Positions 27,786-37,450 of a stretch of DNA of 64,000 nt are shown piece by piece. A program made the translations under genes and the position numbers. This DNA is from Planktothrix sp. FACHB-1365. Lineage in GTDB: Bacteria > Cyanobacteriota > Cyanobacteriia > Cyanobacteriales > Microcoleaceae. The DNA is taken from assembly GCF_014697575.1 (NCBI RefSeq), contig NZ_JACJSC010000022.1, positions 45,383 through 109,382 on the forward strand. The letters run 5' to 3'. Below the pieces are notes generated by a model that was given only the letters and a program-made list of their open reading frames with translations, was not told the origin of the DNA and made no database searches. Position 1 is the first letter of the stretch. Every line of letters starts with the position of its first letter.

Positions 27786-28745
27786 TTAACGAACTAAATT
27801 TAACAACTCTTTAGGTGATGCTAACAAGTCAATTGCCACAAAGAAAATTTTATTTTCAGGACTTAGCAAAAATCTCCAAGCCATATTCATGCCCACACCA
27901 GCACCAAACCAAGGAGTTTGCACTTTACCAGTTACTTTGATTTGGGTATAACCACCCTCTGCGGGTTCTGTTACGCCTCGCTCTGGAATCAACTTGAGAT
28001 TATTACACTCTTCTCGGAAAAATCGAAAAACAGCATCTTTCCCCACAATGGGTTTCTGAAAAGGAGGTTGAAGCGCGCCATCGGGGGTGAATAACTCAAT
28101 CAGCACCTCAAAGTCGTTGGCGTTCATGTTATTCATGTAGTTGAGAACCGTGGGATTATCAACGCCTTCGATAGTAACTTGAGTCCGTTGTGCCATATCT
28201 TTAGGAACAACCACAGGTTCAGAAACTCTCTGAAAACTATCAAGCTTACTTGTATCAAATCCCATGTCAACAACGCAATTGCGTAAAACAGTGATTTGTT
28301 GACCTGATTCTAGTGCTTGAATTGCTTGCAGTACAGAAGCTGCATTAGCTGATAGCTTATATCCTGATGGAATTGGAGCAACAATTCCTTGAGCCATCCA
28401 TTCCCCAAGCTGATACCAAAAACCTAGCTTAATGTTGGCAGTCCAACTACCGTAAGCTCGTGAAATGGGTGTATCGGTTCGGTTTGCCAAATCACACATG
28501 ACCTGTGTTTGTTCTTGGAAAGACATTTGCCGAATTTGATTCATCGTTCCTTGAGCAAACTCCATATTAGCCGCGCCTAAAGCAGCAACGGTAATCGTTT
28601 TACCCATTTCAAGGTAAGCAAACCAGATTAATGCCAGTTGATCTTCAGCATTCAGTTGATTGAAGCGGGCGATTGTAGCTGGTACTACGTCAGCAGTTAA
28701 AGTATTTGGAAAAATCCCACGGGCTGAATCGACTGTAAATGGCAT
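27786..28745 (-). CDS. ocp: Orange carotenoid protein
   Basis: A 319-residue photosensor that binds a ketocarotenoid, is activated by blue-green light, and quenches phycobilisomes. The N-terminal all-helical domain (about 20-165) has carotenoid contacts Y44 and W110 and the interface R155. The C-terminal NTF2-like domain (about 195-315) has Y203 and W290, the hydrogen bond donors to the carotenoid keto group, and an acidic residue (E246) facing R155. All match OCP1-type proteins with a two-residue shift from Synechocystis. The linked frp gene supports the OCP1 type, which depends on FRP for recovery. Confidence 0.97.
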   Translation of the reverse strand: MPFTVDSARGIFPNTLTADVVPATIARFNQLNAEDQLALIWFAYLEMGKTITVAALGAANMEFAQGTMNQIRQMSFQEQTQVMCDLANRTDTPISRAYGSWTANIKLGFWYQLGEWMAQGIVAPIPSGYKLSANAASVLQAIQALESGQQITVLRNCVVDMGFDTSKLDSFQRVSEPVVVPKDMAQRTQVTIEGVDNPTVLNYMNNMNANDFEVLIELFTPDGALQPPFQKPIVGKDAVFRFFREECNNLKLIPERGVTEPAEGGYTQIKVTGKVQTPWFGAGVGMNMAWRFLLSPENKIFFVAIDLLASPKELLNLVR

Positions 28746-28907
28746 AAAGTAAATTCCAGACTAAAATTTGGACAAAAACCAATCCTGAGTTTCAAAGCAG
28801 GGGATGAACTTTAACAGAGCATGATCTTAAACTTGCTCATGTTTTGACTATAGCACACAAATCTTAAAGAAAGTACAAAAATCTTTACATAAATTTTCAC
28901 ACAACAT

Positions 28908-29037
28908 TACGATCTTTGCGAAAAGTATCGGCAAAATTAGGGTTAGATCCTAGTCGAGTGGGTAGAGGCGTTTTGATATCGCCGTTAAAAGTCAAATTGT
29001 TTTAAGAATCCCCGAAAGATACTCTTGGGAGTGTCAA
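28908..29037 (+). mobile_element. IS200/IS605-type relic with tnpB tail at HAD gene 3' end
   Basis: On the plus strand, bases from 28908 translate to a transposase-tail-like peptide (LRKVSAKLGLDPSRVGRG, ending SPLKVKLF stop at 29002-29004). It is followed by the right-end pattern AGAATCCCC, a hairpin and GGGAGTGTCAA (to 29037). The terminal part is close to that at 27165-27224. Upstream tnpB is missing. The antisense strand of this end codes for the last residues of the HAD protein. Confidence 0.6.
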
Positions 29038-29772
29038 GCTCTTAATTTTCAATTGATCCCAATGGGAGATCACCACCGTCGCCCCATTTAGGTGTTTAGG
29101 GTGGGATTGGTTCCAACAAACCCCCACACAACCCGCAGCCCCAGCCCCGATCGCCATATCAATATCTCCTTGAGCATCCCCCACCATTAAAGTCACAGAA
29201 GGATGCACTCCCAGGGCTTGACAGGCATTCAGGAATAAAATCGGATCGGGTTTTGTTGGACCGTCATCGACCCCCATTTGTAATTGAATATAGGGTTCGA
29301 GTTGATGGTGTGTCACAAAACGTTGGACTTGTGAAGTCGGAGCCGCCGAAAGAATCCCCACCTTTACCCCCGCATCGGATAGGGATTTGAGAATGTCTAA
29401 ACCCCCAACAAACAAAGGAGAAGGGGGAGTAGATTTGAGATAATAATCCGCATCTTCAAAAGCACGACGGGCAATCGTTAAAGACTCTAACCACCCTCGT
29501 CCCGTTTCTGCAACATAGGCAGCCGCTGCAATTTCATTTTCTCGTCGGCTTCCCACCGCCATCAATCCAGTAGGGTCAAGGCTATCTCCCTGAACCCCAA
29601 AAGCCATCAATAGAGGTTCCCCAATCCCTGGAATTTGAGCATCAATTAAACGCGATCGCTTTTGGGCTAAATTCCTCAAGAAATCCGTAGAATCCTCTAA
29701 GGTTCCATCTTTATCGAAGATAACGGCTGCGATATTAGAAAAAGTAACCGTCTGAACTTGAAGAGTAACCAA
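29002..29772 (-). CDS. HAD-family hydrolase, tail encoded by IS relic
   Basis: A 256-residue phosphatase of the haloacid dehalogenase superfamily, probably a phosphoglycolate phosphatase-like enzyme. Motif I is IFDKDGTLEDS (nucleophile and acid Asp), motif II is ILSAAPTS, and motif III/IV is KPDPILFLNACQALG followed by LMVGDAQGDIDM. A cap of about 100 residues sits between motifs I and II. The start is set at a TTG at 29772 (MVTLQVQTVTF); the longer ORF would read through the rpsA terminator and into rpsA. The last 11 residues (LTLPRVSFGDS) are coded by the antisense of an IS200/IS605-type end, so the native tail appears to be replaced. Confidence 0.85.
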   Translation of the reverse strand: MVTLQVQTVTFSNIAAVIFDKDGTLEDSTDFLRNLAQKRSRLIDAQIPGIGEPLLMAFGVQGDSLDPTGLMAVGSRRENEIAAAAYVAETGRGWLESLTIARRAFEDADYYLKSTPPSPLFVGGLDILKSLSDAGVKVGILSAAPTSQVQRFVTHHQLEPYIQLQMGVDDGPTKPDPILFLNACQALGVHPSVTLMVGDAQGDIDMAIGAGAAGCVGVCWNQSHPKHLNGATVVISHWDQLKIKSLTLPRVSFGDS

Positions 29773-29790
29773 CCTTAAAAACTCCAAAAA

Positions 29791-29843
29791 AAATAGGGAA
29801 AAAGGAAGAGGGAACAGAAAAAAATCTATTCCCTCTTCCTTTT
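29791..29843 (-). terminator. Rho-independent terminator after rpsA
   Basis: On the minus strand, AAAGGAAGAGGGAA and TTCCCTCTTCCTTT form a 14-bp stem with a 13-base loop, followed closely by CCCTATTTTTTTT. It lies 15 bp after the rpsA stop and separates it from the HAD gene. Confidence 0.88.
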
Positions 29844-29857
29844 TGTTCCGTTGAAAC

Positions 29858-30904
29858 TTATACTCCCTCGGCAACAGGTTCAACGTCTTCTTCGATGGCT
29901 TCTGGAATGTCATCGTCAATGGCCGATGGGATTTCATCATCAATGGCAGATGGAATATCTGCTTCATCCAGTTCTGCGGGAACTTCAATCGAGACAGTTC
30001 CTTGTTGAGCCGCCAAGAGTTTTTCCCGGAATTTGGCTGCCATTTCTTCAGCTTTCTCATACACAAGCTGAGGATTTTTAACCATTGCTCCCGGTTCGGG
30101 TTCCAGTTGTTTTGTTGAAAGGGAAATCCGGCCGCGATCTGCATCTAAGTCAATAATCATGACTTTGACTTCATCATTGACGTTAAAGACGCTATGAGGG
30201 GTGTCAATGTGATCGTGAGAAATTTCTGAGATGTGGAGCAGACCACTCACGCCACCAATGTCAATAAACGCCCCGTAAGGTTTAATTCCTCTAACGGTTC
30301 CTGTCACCACTTCACCCACTTCTAAGCGGTTCATCTTCCGCTCAACTAAAGCCCGACGATGGCTTAGAACGAGGCGATTGCGATCCTCATCAACCTCTAG
30401 AAATTTTAAGGGTAATTCTTCAGCAACGAGTTCTTCTTTGGGTTTGCGTGTACTAATATGGGAGCCTGGAATAAAGCCCCGCAATCCTTCAATGCGAACT
30501 AAAGCGCCGCCTCGGTTTGTGGCAAAGACTTGAGAACGGACGGTAGCATCTTCCGCTTGCAGTTGGCGGACGCGCTCCCAGGCCCGCATATACTCAATGC
30601 GACGAATGGAAAGAGTTAATTGCCCATCTTCGTTTTCATCGGTCAGAATGAAAAACTCGCGGGTTTCATTGGACTGTAATACTTCATCAGGACTTTCCAC
30701 CCGATTAATTGACATTTCTTGTAGTGGAATGTATGCTGCGGTCTTAGCACCAATATCAATCAGAGCACCCCTTGGCTCTAGACTAAAAACTGTCCCCGCC
30801 ACTACGTCACCGGGACTAAAGTGATAGTCGTATTTATCGAGTAAGGCGGCAAAATCTTCGTGGGTGAAGCCCACATCTTTTGGTTTTGTTTTCTGATTGA
30901 TCAT
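29858..30904 (-). CDS. rpsA: 30S ribosomal protein S1 (three-domain form)
   Basis: A 348-residue RNA-binding ribosomal protein that helps bind mRNA to the 30S subunit. Three S1 (OB-fold) domains are visible: GDVVAGTVFSLEPRGALIDIG (about 33), SQVFATNRGGALVRIEGLRGFIPG (about 120) and GEVVTGTVRGIKPYGAFIDIGG (about 205). Cyanobacterial S1 of this type has three domains, against six in E. coli. The C-terminal tail is acidic with a repeated motif (IPSAIDDE, IPSAIDDD, IPEAIEED), which is probably a lineage feature. The gene is followed by a strong terminator. Confidence 0.95.
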   Translation of the reverse strand: MINQKTKPKDVGFTHEDFAALLDKYDYHFSPGDVVAGTVFSLEPRGALIDIGAKTAAYIPLQEMSINRVESPDEVLQSNETREFFILTDENEDGQLTLSIRRIEYMRAWERVRQLQAEDATVRSQVFATNRGGALVRIEGLRGFIPGSHISTRKPKEELVAEELPLKFLEVDEDRNRLVLSHRRALVERKMNRLEVGEVVTGTVRGIKPYGAFIDIGGVSGLLHISEISHDHIDTPHSVFNVNDEVKVMIIDLDADRGRISLSTKQLEPEPGAMVKNPQLVYEKAEEMAAKFREKLLAAQQGTVSIEVPAELDEADIPSAIDDEIPSAIDDDIPEAIEEDVEPVAEGV

Positions 30905-31539
30905 GCGAGTTGTGTCCTAAAGTTGCTCCTATTAAATGGTTGTCTTTGCAGTTAAGAGAGGTTTTTGATCCTGGCTGATCAGCCAATTTCTAGGCGATCA
31001 AAACTGCTGACTTGACACCCGAAGCCTCTGGACTATCTGCTAAAAACAGATAAACCGAGTATTACTGCGTCAAGTCTAGTAGCTCCTATAGAATTAAGGT
31101 CATCAACTTGAATATACAGCCTAAACCTTTACCCTGGGGTTTCAGGTAAGCTGTGTTGATGCCTAGGGGAACAGTTGACATCCTCCACTGCCTAAAGGCG
31201 AGTGGATTCTTCGCGACACCACAAGGGTCGCTGAATGGGGTTGACGCTTCATCGATTACAGCCTAAGTGTTTAGGTCTTACGCAATCTCCACGTCCGTTT
31301 GGCATCCCTCCGAATGCCCTCCGGCGACTTAAGTTTAACCTCGTTCACTAAGTTAAACTTTTTTGTTTAATTTGGTAAATGGAGTTAACTTAAATAGTAT
31401 AACTGTTCAGAGCATATCTATTATGCCATAACTGATCGATTTTGGGTCAGGGCTTGCCCAAAGTTTTATCGGGTTGGGGGTAGAGTTCAAGATTAATTGG
31501 GGTAAATTAAAAATTATAACTCTGCTATTGAGATGGAAC
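30905..31539. other. 635-bp intergenic region with tnpB relic
   Basis: This stretch between nrdR and rpsA (both minus) has no intact gene. The part nearest rpsA (30905-31170) is its leader; a TTGACG/TATCTG pair at 31047-31073 on the minus strand could be a promoter, but the 15-bp spacing is short. Bases 31175-31390 hold a transposon relic, described separately. The rest shows no recognisable feature. Confidence 0.5.
31175..31390 (-). mobile_element. IS200/IS605 tnpB 3' end relic (omega-RNA-like)
   Basis: Read on the minus strand, the sequence ends with AGAATCCACTCGCC, a hairpin, GTGGAGGATGTCAAC. This is the IS200/IS605 right-end pattern. The preceding ~100 bases translate to a TnpB-tail-like peptide (GGMPNGRGDCVRPKHLGCNR, stop). 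In intact elements this segment is the scaffold of the TnpB guide RNA. The rest of tnpB and tnpA is absent. It is in the opposite orientation to the relics at 27165 and 28908 and of a different subtype. Confidence 0.55.
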
Positions 31540-32097
31540 TCAGGAGGCAGAACACAAAGAAGGGGAGGTTTCAAGCGGTGAACTTTCCTGTGGGGAAGTC
31601 GGATCTTCCTGGGTTGAAGTGGGTTCATTCCCGTTTTGAGGCTCAGTATCACTCTGAAAGTGATTCAACGCTTCGGCAAAATCTCGAATCCCTTGAAATT
31701 GTCGATAAACGGAAGCAAACCGCACATAGGCAACTTCACTTAAAGATTTGAGTCGTTGCAAAACTAATTCTCCAATTTCCTGAGTGGGAAATTCCCGTTG
31801 GGAACGTTGTTGCAGTTCCGCTTCAATTTCATCAATAATTGATTCTAAATCTAAAGCAGAAAGTCCTGTTTTTTCACAAGCTCGAACCATTCCCCGCAGT
31901 AATTTAGAGCGATCAAAGGATTCCCGTTTCCCATCCCGCTTCATCACCGTAATGGGAACAAATTCAATCCGTTCATAAGTCGTAAACCGATGCTGACACT
32001 GGAGACATTCCCGTCGTCGCCGAATGCTTTTACCCGATTCAGCCGAACGCGACTCCAGTACGCGACTATTGGTATACTGGCAAACTGGACACTGCAT
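31540..32097 (-). CDS. nrdR: Transcriptional repressor NrdR
   Basis: A 185-residue regulator that represses ribonucleotide reductase genes when bound to (d)ATP. The N-terminal zinc ribbon has CPVC and CLQC pairs ([36 protein letters not shown]). The ATP-cone domain follows ([20 protein letters not shown]). The start is the ATG at 32097, as in the family; a longer ORF adds 33 residues from a non-coding leader. A C-terminal extension of ~35 residues ([16 protein letters not shown]) is low-complexity, common in cyanobacterial members. No nrd gene is adjacent. Confidence 0.95.
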   Translation of the reverse strand: MQCPVCQYTNSRVLESRSAESGKSIRRRRECLQCQHRFTTYERIEFVPITVMKRDGKRESFDRSKLLRGMVRACEKTGLSALDLESIIDEIEAELQQRSQREFPTQEIGELVLQRLKSLSEVAYVRFASVYRQFQGIRDFAEALNHFQSDTEPQNGNEPTSTQEDPTSPQESSPLETSPSLCSAS

Positions 32098-32343
32098 GAT
32101 TAACGTCCTTTGAGCATAGAGTTCACCGAACAGAAGTTTTCTGATCAGTGAGTACAAAGCACGGGGGTAACGTTTGAACAGTCCAATACTCAGCAATGAG
32201 AACTTAAGGTTTTAGTTCAACGGGTGAATTGGCTCCCAGAAATAAATCCAAGCCTTTCTGGGTTGGCGACAGTACAGAACGTTCAATTACCCCAAACCCT
32301 CATCACTCAGTATTGGAGCGGAAAAAGAGTCTCTTATTGCCAG

Positions 32344-32439
32344 TTACTTCCCGATCCGAGGGGGTTCCCGGAATGCAATTGCAAAAAAGAGAACTCCTAA
32401 TGCCAAGGTCAAAACTAAGATGTAAGCAACACTTTCCAT
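32344..32439 (-). CDS. psbT: Photosystem II protein T
   Basis: A 31-residue single-helix protein of photosystem II, at the dimer interface near D1/CP47. The minus-strand reading is [16 protein letters not shown], then [15 protein letters not shown] and stop, matching PsbT along its whole length. It is too short for usual gene finders. It lies 166 bp downstream of psbB on the same strand, the conserved psbB-psbT order, so the two are probably co-transcribed. Confidence 0.95.
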   Translation of the reverse strand: MESVAYILVLTLALGVLFFAIAFREPPRIGK

Positions 32440-32517
32440 GTTAATGTTTCCTAAACTTATTGTTTTCTAACAGTCTACCATTGAGCGATTAAGGAAGATG
32501 GAATCCGTCTAAATAAA

Positions 32518-32559
32518 GAGAGAGTCGGAAACTTTATGAACAAAGCTCCAACTCTCTAA
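32518..32559 (-). terminator. Hairpin between psbB and psbT
   Basis: GAGAGTCGGA and TCCAACTCTC pair with one mismatch across a 17-base loop, in the psbB-psbT spacer. There is no long T-run after it on the minus strand, so it is more likely an RNA-stabilising or attenuating structure than a full terminator. Confidence 0.5.
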
Positions 32560-32605
32560 AAATTAGGTTGACCAACAGACCGCAAAAGCCTGAACTAGGT
32601 GTATC

Positions 32606-34135
32606 CTAGACAGTTTTCTTAACGCGAGTCGTTTTGTCACCCACTTTCTGGAACAGACCCCATTCCACTTGTTCTTCGAGATCGGCTTCCACCCCAGCGA
32701 ACACATCGCGGAAGATCGTCCGAGAACCGTGCCAAATATGGCCAAAGAAGAACAATAATGCAAAGCAAGCGTGGGCGTAGGTGAACCAGCCACGGGTGCT
32801 AGTGCGGAACACCCCGTCAGATCCCAAGGTTTCGCGATCAAACTCGAAGGGTTCCCCTTGTTGGGCTAAACGGGCGTATTTTTTAACGGTTGGGGCATCT
32901 TTAAAGGTTTTGCCATCTAATTCACCACCATAGAAACTGACCGTCACTCCAGCTTGCTCAAAGCTGTAGCGAGACTCAGCCCGACGGAAGGGAATATCAG
33001 CGCGAACCACACCGTCTTTATCCGTGAGGACTACTGGGAAGGTTTCAAAGAAGTTAGGAAGACGGCGAACTGATAATTCCCGTCCTTCAGAATCTTTGAA
33101 TACCGGATGGCCTAACCAAGCTTTAGCAATGCCATCGCCGTTGTTCATCGGGCCAACCCGGAATAAACCGCCTTTAGCTGGGCTGTTGCCCACATAGTCA
33201 TAGAAGGCGAGTTTTTCAGGAATTTTTTCCCAAGCTTGGGCATAGCTATCCCCACGGGCAACACTGGTTTGTACCCGGCGTTGAATTTCCTGTTGGAAGT
33301 AACCACTATCCCATTGATAGCGAGTCGGGCCAAACAGTTCGATGGGGGTGGCCGCAGAACCGTACCACATGGTTCCTGCTACAACGAAAGCTGAGAAGAA
33401 CACCGCAGCAATACTGCTGGATAACACCGTTTCAATGTTCCCCATCCGCAGAGCTTTGTATAACCGTTGCGGCGGACGGACAGAGAGGTGGAACAGACCC
33501 GCAATAATGCCAACAACACCGGCGGCAATATGGTGAGCCACAATACCTCCCGCATTGAACGGGTTAAATCCTTCTGGCCCCCAAGCGGGTGCAACGGGTT
33601 GCACACTTCCGGTGATGCCATAGGGATCAGATACCCACATTCCAGGGCCAAATAAGCCCGTTAGGTGGAAGGCTCCAAAACCAAAGCAAAGCAGACCTGA
33701 TAAGAACAGGTGAATGCCAAACATTTTAGGCAAATCTAAGGCAGGTTCGCCTGTTCGGGGATCGGTAAATAGCTCAAGATCCCAGAAAACCCAGTGCCAA
33801 ACGGCAGCCAGGAAGAGTAAACCAGACAGAATGATATGAGTGGCAGCCACCCCTTCAAAAGACCAAATACCAGGGTTGGTAACGGCTTCTCCGGTGAGAC
33901 TCCAACCGCCCCAGGATTGAGTTACCCCTAAGCGGGCCATGAAGGGCATGACAAACATCCCTTGACGCCACATCGGGTTGAGGACGGGATCAGAAGGATC
34001 ATAAATTGCGAGTTCATAAAGGGCCATAGATCCAGCCCAACCTGCCACCAAAGCGGTGTGCATCAGGTGTACAGAGATCAATCGTCCTGGGTCATTCAGA
34101 ACAACTGTATGTACACGATACCAGGGTAGTCCCAT
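32606..34135 (-). CDS. psbB: Photosystem II CP47 chlorophyll apoprotein
   Basis: A 509-residue core antenna protein of photosystem II, with six membrane helices in the thylakoid and a large lumenal loop between helices 5 and 6 (about residues 260-450). The start [19 protein letters not shown] and His-rich helices (for example [34 protein letters not shown]) ligate chlorophylls. The C-terminus is [16 protein letters not shown]. Length is standard. psbT follows on the same strand. Confidence 0.98.
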   Translation of the reverse strand: MGLPWYRVHTVVLNDPGRLISVHLMHTALVAGWAGSMALYELAIYDPSDPVLNPMWRQGMFVMPFMARLGVTQSWGGWSLTGEAVTNPGIWSFEGVAATHIILSGLLFLAAVWHWVFWDLELFTDPRTGEPALDLPKMFGIHLFLSGLLCFGFGAFHLTGLFGPGMWVSDPYGITGSVQPVAPAWGPEGFNPFNAGGIVAHHIAAGVVGIIAGLFHLSVRPPQRLYKALRMGNIETVLSSSIAAVFFSAFVVAGTMWYGSAATPIELFGPTRYQWDSGYFQQEIQRRVQTSVARGDSYAQAWEKIPEKLAFYDYVGNSPAKGGLFRVGPMNNGDGIAKAWLGHPVFKDSEGRELSVRRLPNFFETFPVVLTDKDGVVRADIPFRRAESRYSFEQAGVTVSFYGGELDGKTFKDAPTVKKYARLAQQGEPFEFDRETLGSDGVFRTSTRGWFTYAHACFALLFFFGHIWHGSRTIFRDVFAGVEADLEEQVEWGLFQKVGDKTTRVKKTV

Positions 34136-34408
34136 TGACTACGCTCCTCCTAGTTGATAATGGTCTACTTTTTTATAACTTTGCTATGAATACGCCCGAA
34201 CTGATCGTCCCTCAATTGAAAAGTCATCAATTTCGGTTAGATCATTAACGGGATCTCCACGAACATGAAGCTTATCTTAAAGAAGTGTATCGATTGTTAG
34301 AACCAAATGCAATAGTTTTGACACTCTCACCGACAAGCTTCGCTGTGTCGGGAGATTGTTGGGAGATTCTTGGGCTGAACACTGACTCCCCACGACTCAA
34401 CCGTGAGA

Positions 34409-34804
34409 TTACAGACTATTGTTCATTTGACATTCTGTGGAAGCACTTGCCAAGCGTTCTAGGACTTGATCGGCTGTAATTAAGCGAGTCAGAACAACTT
34501 GACCAATGGTGCTAGAGGGGTTGTTAATTGGGGTAATATCGGGTTTGACTTCTAACATCAAAACAGCATCTTCAACCCGATACAGCCACATCTTTTCCTG
34601 TTGAGTTTGATTCCAAATACAGAGGTTCATTTTTTGAATTTCGGGTGGACGGCGACGTAGGCTTTGATCCCACAGACCTCCTACTCCCCAGACTCGTCCT
34701 ACTGTCCATCCATCGGTTAAAAAAAAGTATTTCACGACTGCCTTAAACAAACTGACTTTAGATCTGCTGTTTACGATAGCGCGAAAGGTTGACATACTCC
34801 CCAT
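34409..34804 (-). CDS. Conserved cyanobacterial protein of unknown function
   Basis: A 131-residue basic protein, or 128 residues if the ATG at 34795 (MSTFRAIVNSRSKV) is used. The N-terminal part holds FFLTDGWTVGRVWGVGGLW, and the middle is predicted beta-rich with a repeated Trp pattern (CIWNQTQQEKMWLYRVEDAV). No signal peptide or known motif. I believe it is a cyanobacteria-specific family by its look, but I cannot name it. Its place upstream of psbB is in a region of about 270 bp that holds the psbB promoter. Confidence 0.65.
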   Translation of the reverse strand: MGSMSTFRAIVNSRSKVSLFKAVVKYFFLTDGWTVGRVWGVGGLWDQSLRRRPPEIQKMNLCIWNQTQQEKMWLYRVEDAVLMLEVKPDITPINNPSSTIGQVVLTRLITADQVLERLASASTECQMNNSL

Positions 34805-34912
34805 TTAAGATAGAACACAGAACATAGCTAAAGGTAATCTTTAGATCGGGAAAATTGACGCTGACTAAGATCTCTGTAACGATTAAAGCTAACGCTTGAC
34901 TATCAGTAAAAT

Positions 34913-35584
34913 ATGAATACTTCCCCGTCTTTAGTCCGGTTATATCCCTTATCGGCTTTTGTAACTATGTCGCTGTCTTATCTAAACGTTTTGGCTGAAC
35001 AAGCCCAAAGACAGGGTTTATCTCGGTTAATCCCTCTGTTTTCGATTTTATTATCAACGACAGGCTTAATCTTGACCGATCCTCTGGGTTCTAGTGCCCA
35101 AGAACAGCCTGGTTGTTTTCTAAAAACAAAAACCGGACAGGTAATATTTTTAGATCAAGTTTGTATTTTTCCACAAACTGATGCAAAAACAGCTATTTCT
35201 CCCCTGGCAACACCCGGTATTTATCAAGCTAAAATTATTAGAAGAGATGGAGGAATTCCGGTCATCCAAGTCATCTTTAATGATCGACAACCTTTTGAAA
35301 TGATGGTTGATACCGGAGCTAGTGGAACAGTCATTACTCCACTGATGGCAGAACTTTTAGGCGTCATTCCCTCCGGTCGAGGTAAAGCAGATACACCCAG
35401 TCAAAAGGGTGTGGAATTTGATTTGGGTGCGATCCAAAAACTGGAGGTAGCTGGGGCTATTAAAAATAATCTCACCGTTGCGATCGCTCCGACTTTAGAT
35501 GTGGGTTTACTGGGTCAAGATTTCTTTGGAGAATATGATGTTACGATTAAAGCAGATATTGTTGAATTTCGAGCTAGGCAATAA
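34913..35584 (+). CDS. Secreted retropepsin-like aspartic protease (1)
   Basis: A 223-residue protein with an N-terminal signal or anchor (hydrophobic IPLFSILLSTTGLILT; cleavage likely after SSAQ). A single retropepsin domain follows with the catalytic motif MMVDTGASGTVIT and the flap/second conserved segment VAIAPTLDVGLLGQDFFGEY. One-domain proteases of this type (TIGR02281-like) act as dimers. A homologue follows 116 bp downstream in the same direction. It probably acts in the periplasm; the substrate is unknown. Confidence 0.85.
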   Translation: MNTSPSLVRLYPLSAFVTMSLSYLNVLAEQAQRQGLSRLIPLFSILLSTTGLILTDPLGSSAQEQPGCFLKTKTGQVIFLDQVCIFPQTDAKTAISPLATPGIYQAKIIRRDGGIPVIQVIFNDRQPFEMMVDTGASGTVITPLMAELLGVIPSGRGKADTPSQKGVEFDLGAIQKLEVAGAIKNNLTVAIAPTLDVGLLGQDFFGEYDVTIKADIVEFRARQ

Positions 35585-35699
35585 AAGAATAAATAACTGC
35601 TTCGTGAATTAAGGTTCTGAGATTGTCATCAAACACCTACCAGACCGAATGAAGAGATTGAACGCTCTAATCCTTAAACTAAAATAGCAGGGTAAGATT

Positions 35700-36281
35700 A
35701 TGAGCCAAGTAATTTTAATTGATGTCTATTCCCTTAGACTAAGTTTTTCTGTCCTTTTGATGGGAGTTTTGCTCAGTGAAATTCCCGTTAAGGCTCAAGA
35801 ATATCCGGGTTGTTTTATTCGTGAACCCTCTGGAAATGTTGAGAATTTAACGCAGTCGGTTTGTGGTTTATTCCCAACCTCAAATCCCCTATCTGCAAAT
35901 CCAACAACACCCGGAGTTTTTCAAATTCCGATTAAACGCCGACAAGGAGGAATTCCCGTTATTGATGTTAATTTTAATGGTCAAAATACCTTTGAAATGT
36001 TATTAGATACGGGAGCAACTGGAGTTGTGATTACGCCTGCAATGGCAGATGCTTTGAAGGTGCAACCTTATGGAAATCTACCCATTAACACCGCCAGTGA
36101 TCAATTGGTCAATCAACAGGTGGGTCGTGTAGATTCTATTAATGTGGGGGGGTTACAAATGAGCAATGTGGAAGTGTCTATTTCTCCGGTCTTAGAAATA
36201 GGATTATTAGGACAGAGCTTTTTTGGAACATACGATCTCACCATTAAACAAGATGTGATTGAATTCCGCCCCCGTGCCTAA
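35700..36281 (+). CDS. Secreted retropepsin-like aspartic protease (2)
   Basis: A 193-residue paralogue of the preceding gene. It has a signal peptide (LRLSFSVLLMGVLLSEIPVKA) and active-site motif MLLDTGATGVVITPAMAD, and ends EIGLLGQSFFGTYDLTIKQD. Both mature proteins share a first block with PGCF and a short Cys-containing segment (QSVCGLFPTSN), suggesting a disulfide. The tandem arrangement points to gene duplication followed by divergence. The pair may form heterodimers, which is untested. Confidence 0.85.
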   Translation: MSQVILIDVYSLRLSFSVLLMGVLLSEIPVKAQEYPGCFIREPSGNVENLTQSVCGLFPTSNPLSANPTTPGVFQIPIKRRQGGIPVIDVNFNGQNTFEMLLDTGATGVVITPAMADALKVQPYGNLPINTASDQLVNQQVGRVDSINVGGLQMSNVEVSISPVLEIGLLGQSFFGTYDLTIKQDVIEFRPRA

Positions 36282-36283
36282 TA

Positions 36284-37363
36284 TTAATCCTTGAGGAATT
36301 GTACCAATTGTTCGAGTTTTGACCACGCCGCACCGCTTTGCAAAATCTCTTGAGCTAAAGAGATCCCTTTTTGATGGTAACCCATAGGTACAGCACCCCC
36401 CACTTGTAATGCTAAAGAGGCATTCAGAGCCACTACATCTTGTTGAGCTTGTGTACCTTTTCCTTGTAATAAATTGCGAAGAATTTCAGCATTTTCTTCC
36501 ACATCTCCCCCTTTAAGAGCCGTGATAGAGGCTGAAGTTAACCCCACATCTTGAGGGTTGAGGGTGGTTTGTTCAATCTGACCTTGGGATAAAATCGCTA
36601 AGTCAGTGATATCGCCTAACCCGGCTTCATCCAGTCTTTCCCGTCCATGTAACACAATCGCCACTTCTGTCCCTAATTCCTTTAAGGCTTGGGCAATGGT
36701 GGGGAGCAATTTTGGGTCAAAAACCCCCATAACCTGTCCGGTGGGGCGTAGAGGGTTCACCAAGGGCCCCAATAAATTAAACACCGTTCGGACTTTTAGG
36801 GTTTGACGTAGGGGAACAACCGCTTTCATCGCGGGATGCCAACCGGGAGCAAATAAAAATGTAATTCCAACCGCCGATAACGCCTGGGTAACTTTTGCTC
36901 CGGGTGCTTTTAAGTTAACCCCCAAAGCTTCTAAAACATCCGCAGACCCGACTTTACTCGATGCAGAGCGATTTCCATGTTTGGCTACAGGAACCTGAGC
37001 CGCTGCTGCCACAAAGGCAACGGTTGTGGAAATATTAAAGGTTGAAGCACCATCACCTCCAGTTCCACAGGTATCAATGACACGGTAAGGAGAAATGACA
37101 TCAGAATTCCCTGAAACCGGAGATTCTGAAACACAACAGGACTGTAACACCGATGCCATTCCTGCTAATTCTTCTGCGGATACCCCTTTGGCTTGGATAG
37201 CTGCCAAAATAGCCCCAGACAGCACAGGAGGAACTGCTTCTTCCAACCATCCCCGCATCAATTGTGAAGCTTGGGTTATCGATAGGGATTGGCGGTCTAA
37301 CAGTTGTTGTAATAACTCCGGCCAAAGATTGGGATGAATTTCAGGTGCAGCAGGGTTTGTCAT
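36284..37363 (-). CDS. trpD: Anthranilate phosphoribosyltransferase
   Basis: A 359-residue cytoplasmic enzyme joining anthranilate and PRPP in tryptophan synthesis. Motifs: [19 protein letters not shown] (PRPP loop), [37 protein letters not shown]. The ATG at 37363 is used; the longer ORF begins with a TTG eight codons upstream. It ends two bases from the second protease gene, in convergence, so it is free of a common transcript with it. No other trp gene is adjacent, as usual in cyanobacteria. Confidence 0.95.
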   Translation of the reverse strand: MTNPAAPEIHPNLWPELLQQLLDRQSLSITQASQLMRGWLEEAVPPVLSGAILAAIQAKGVSAEELAGMASVLQSCCVSESPVSGNSDVISPYRVIDTCGTGGDGASTFNISTTVAFVAAAAQVPVAKHGNRSASSKVGSADVLEALGVNLKAPGAKVTQALSAVGITFLFAPGWHPAMKAVVPLRQTLKVRTVFNLLGPLVNPLRPTGQVMGVFDPKLLPTIAQALKELGTEVAIVLHGRERLDEAGLGDITDLAILSQGQIEQTTLNPQDVGLTSASITALKGGDVEENAEILRNLLQGKGTQAQQDVVALNASLALQVGGAVPMGYHQKGISLAQEILQSGAAWSKLEQLVQFLKD

Positions 37364-37450
37364 GAATATGGATTTTTCAATAACCAAAATTCAGTTTACA
37401 GCATTTTTTCAATTAAACTTTAAAATCTGTAAAATCCCGATTATTTGTAA

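Noticed and set aside
29773..30144. N-terminal extension of the HAD protein up to 30144
   Set aside because: It would read out of frame through rpsA and its strong terminator; the HAD motif begins right after the TTG at 29772.
32229..32444. 71-codon plus-strand ORF over psbT
   Set aside because: It is the antisense shadow of psbT, which matches its family along the whole length.
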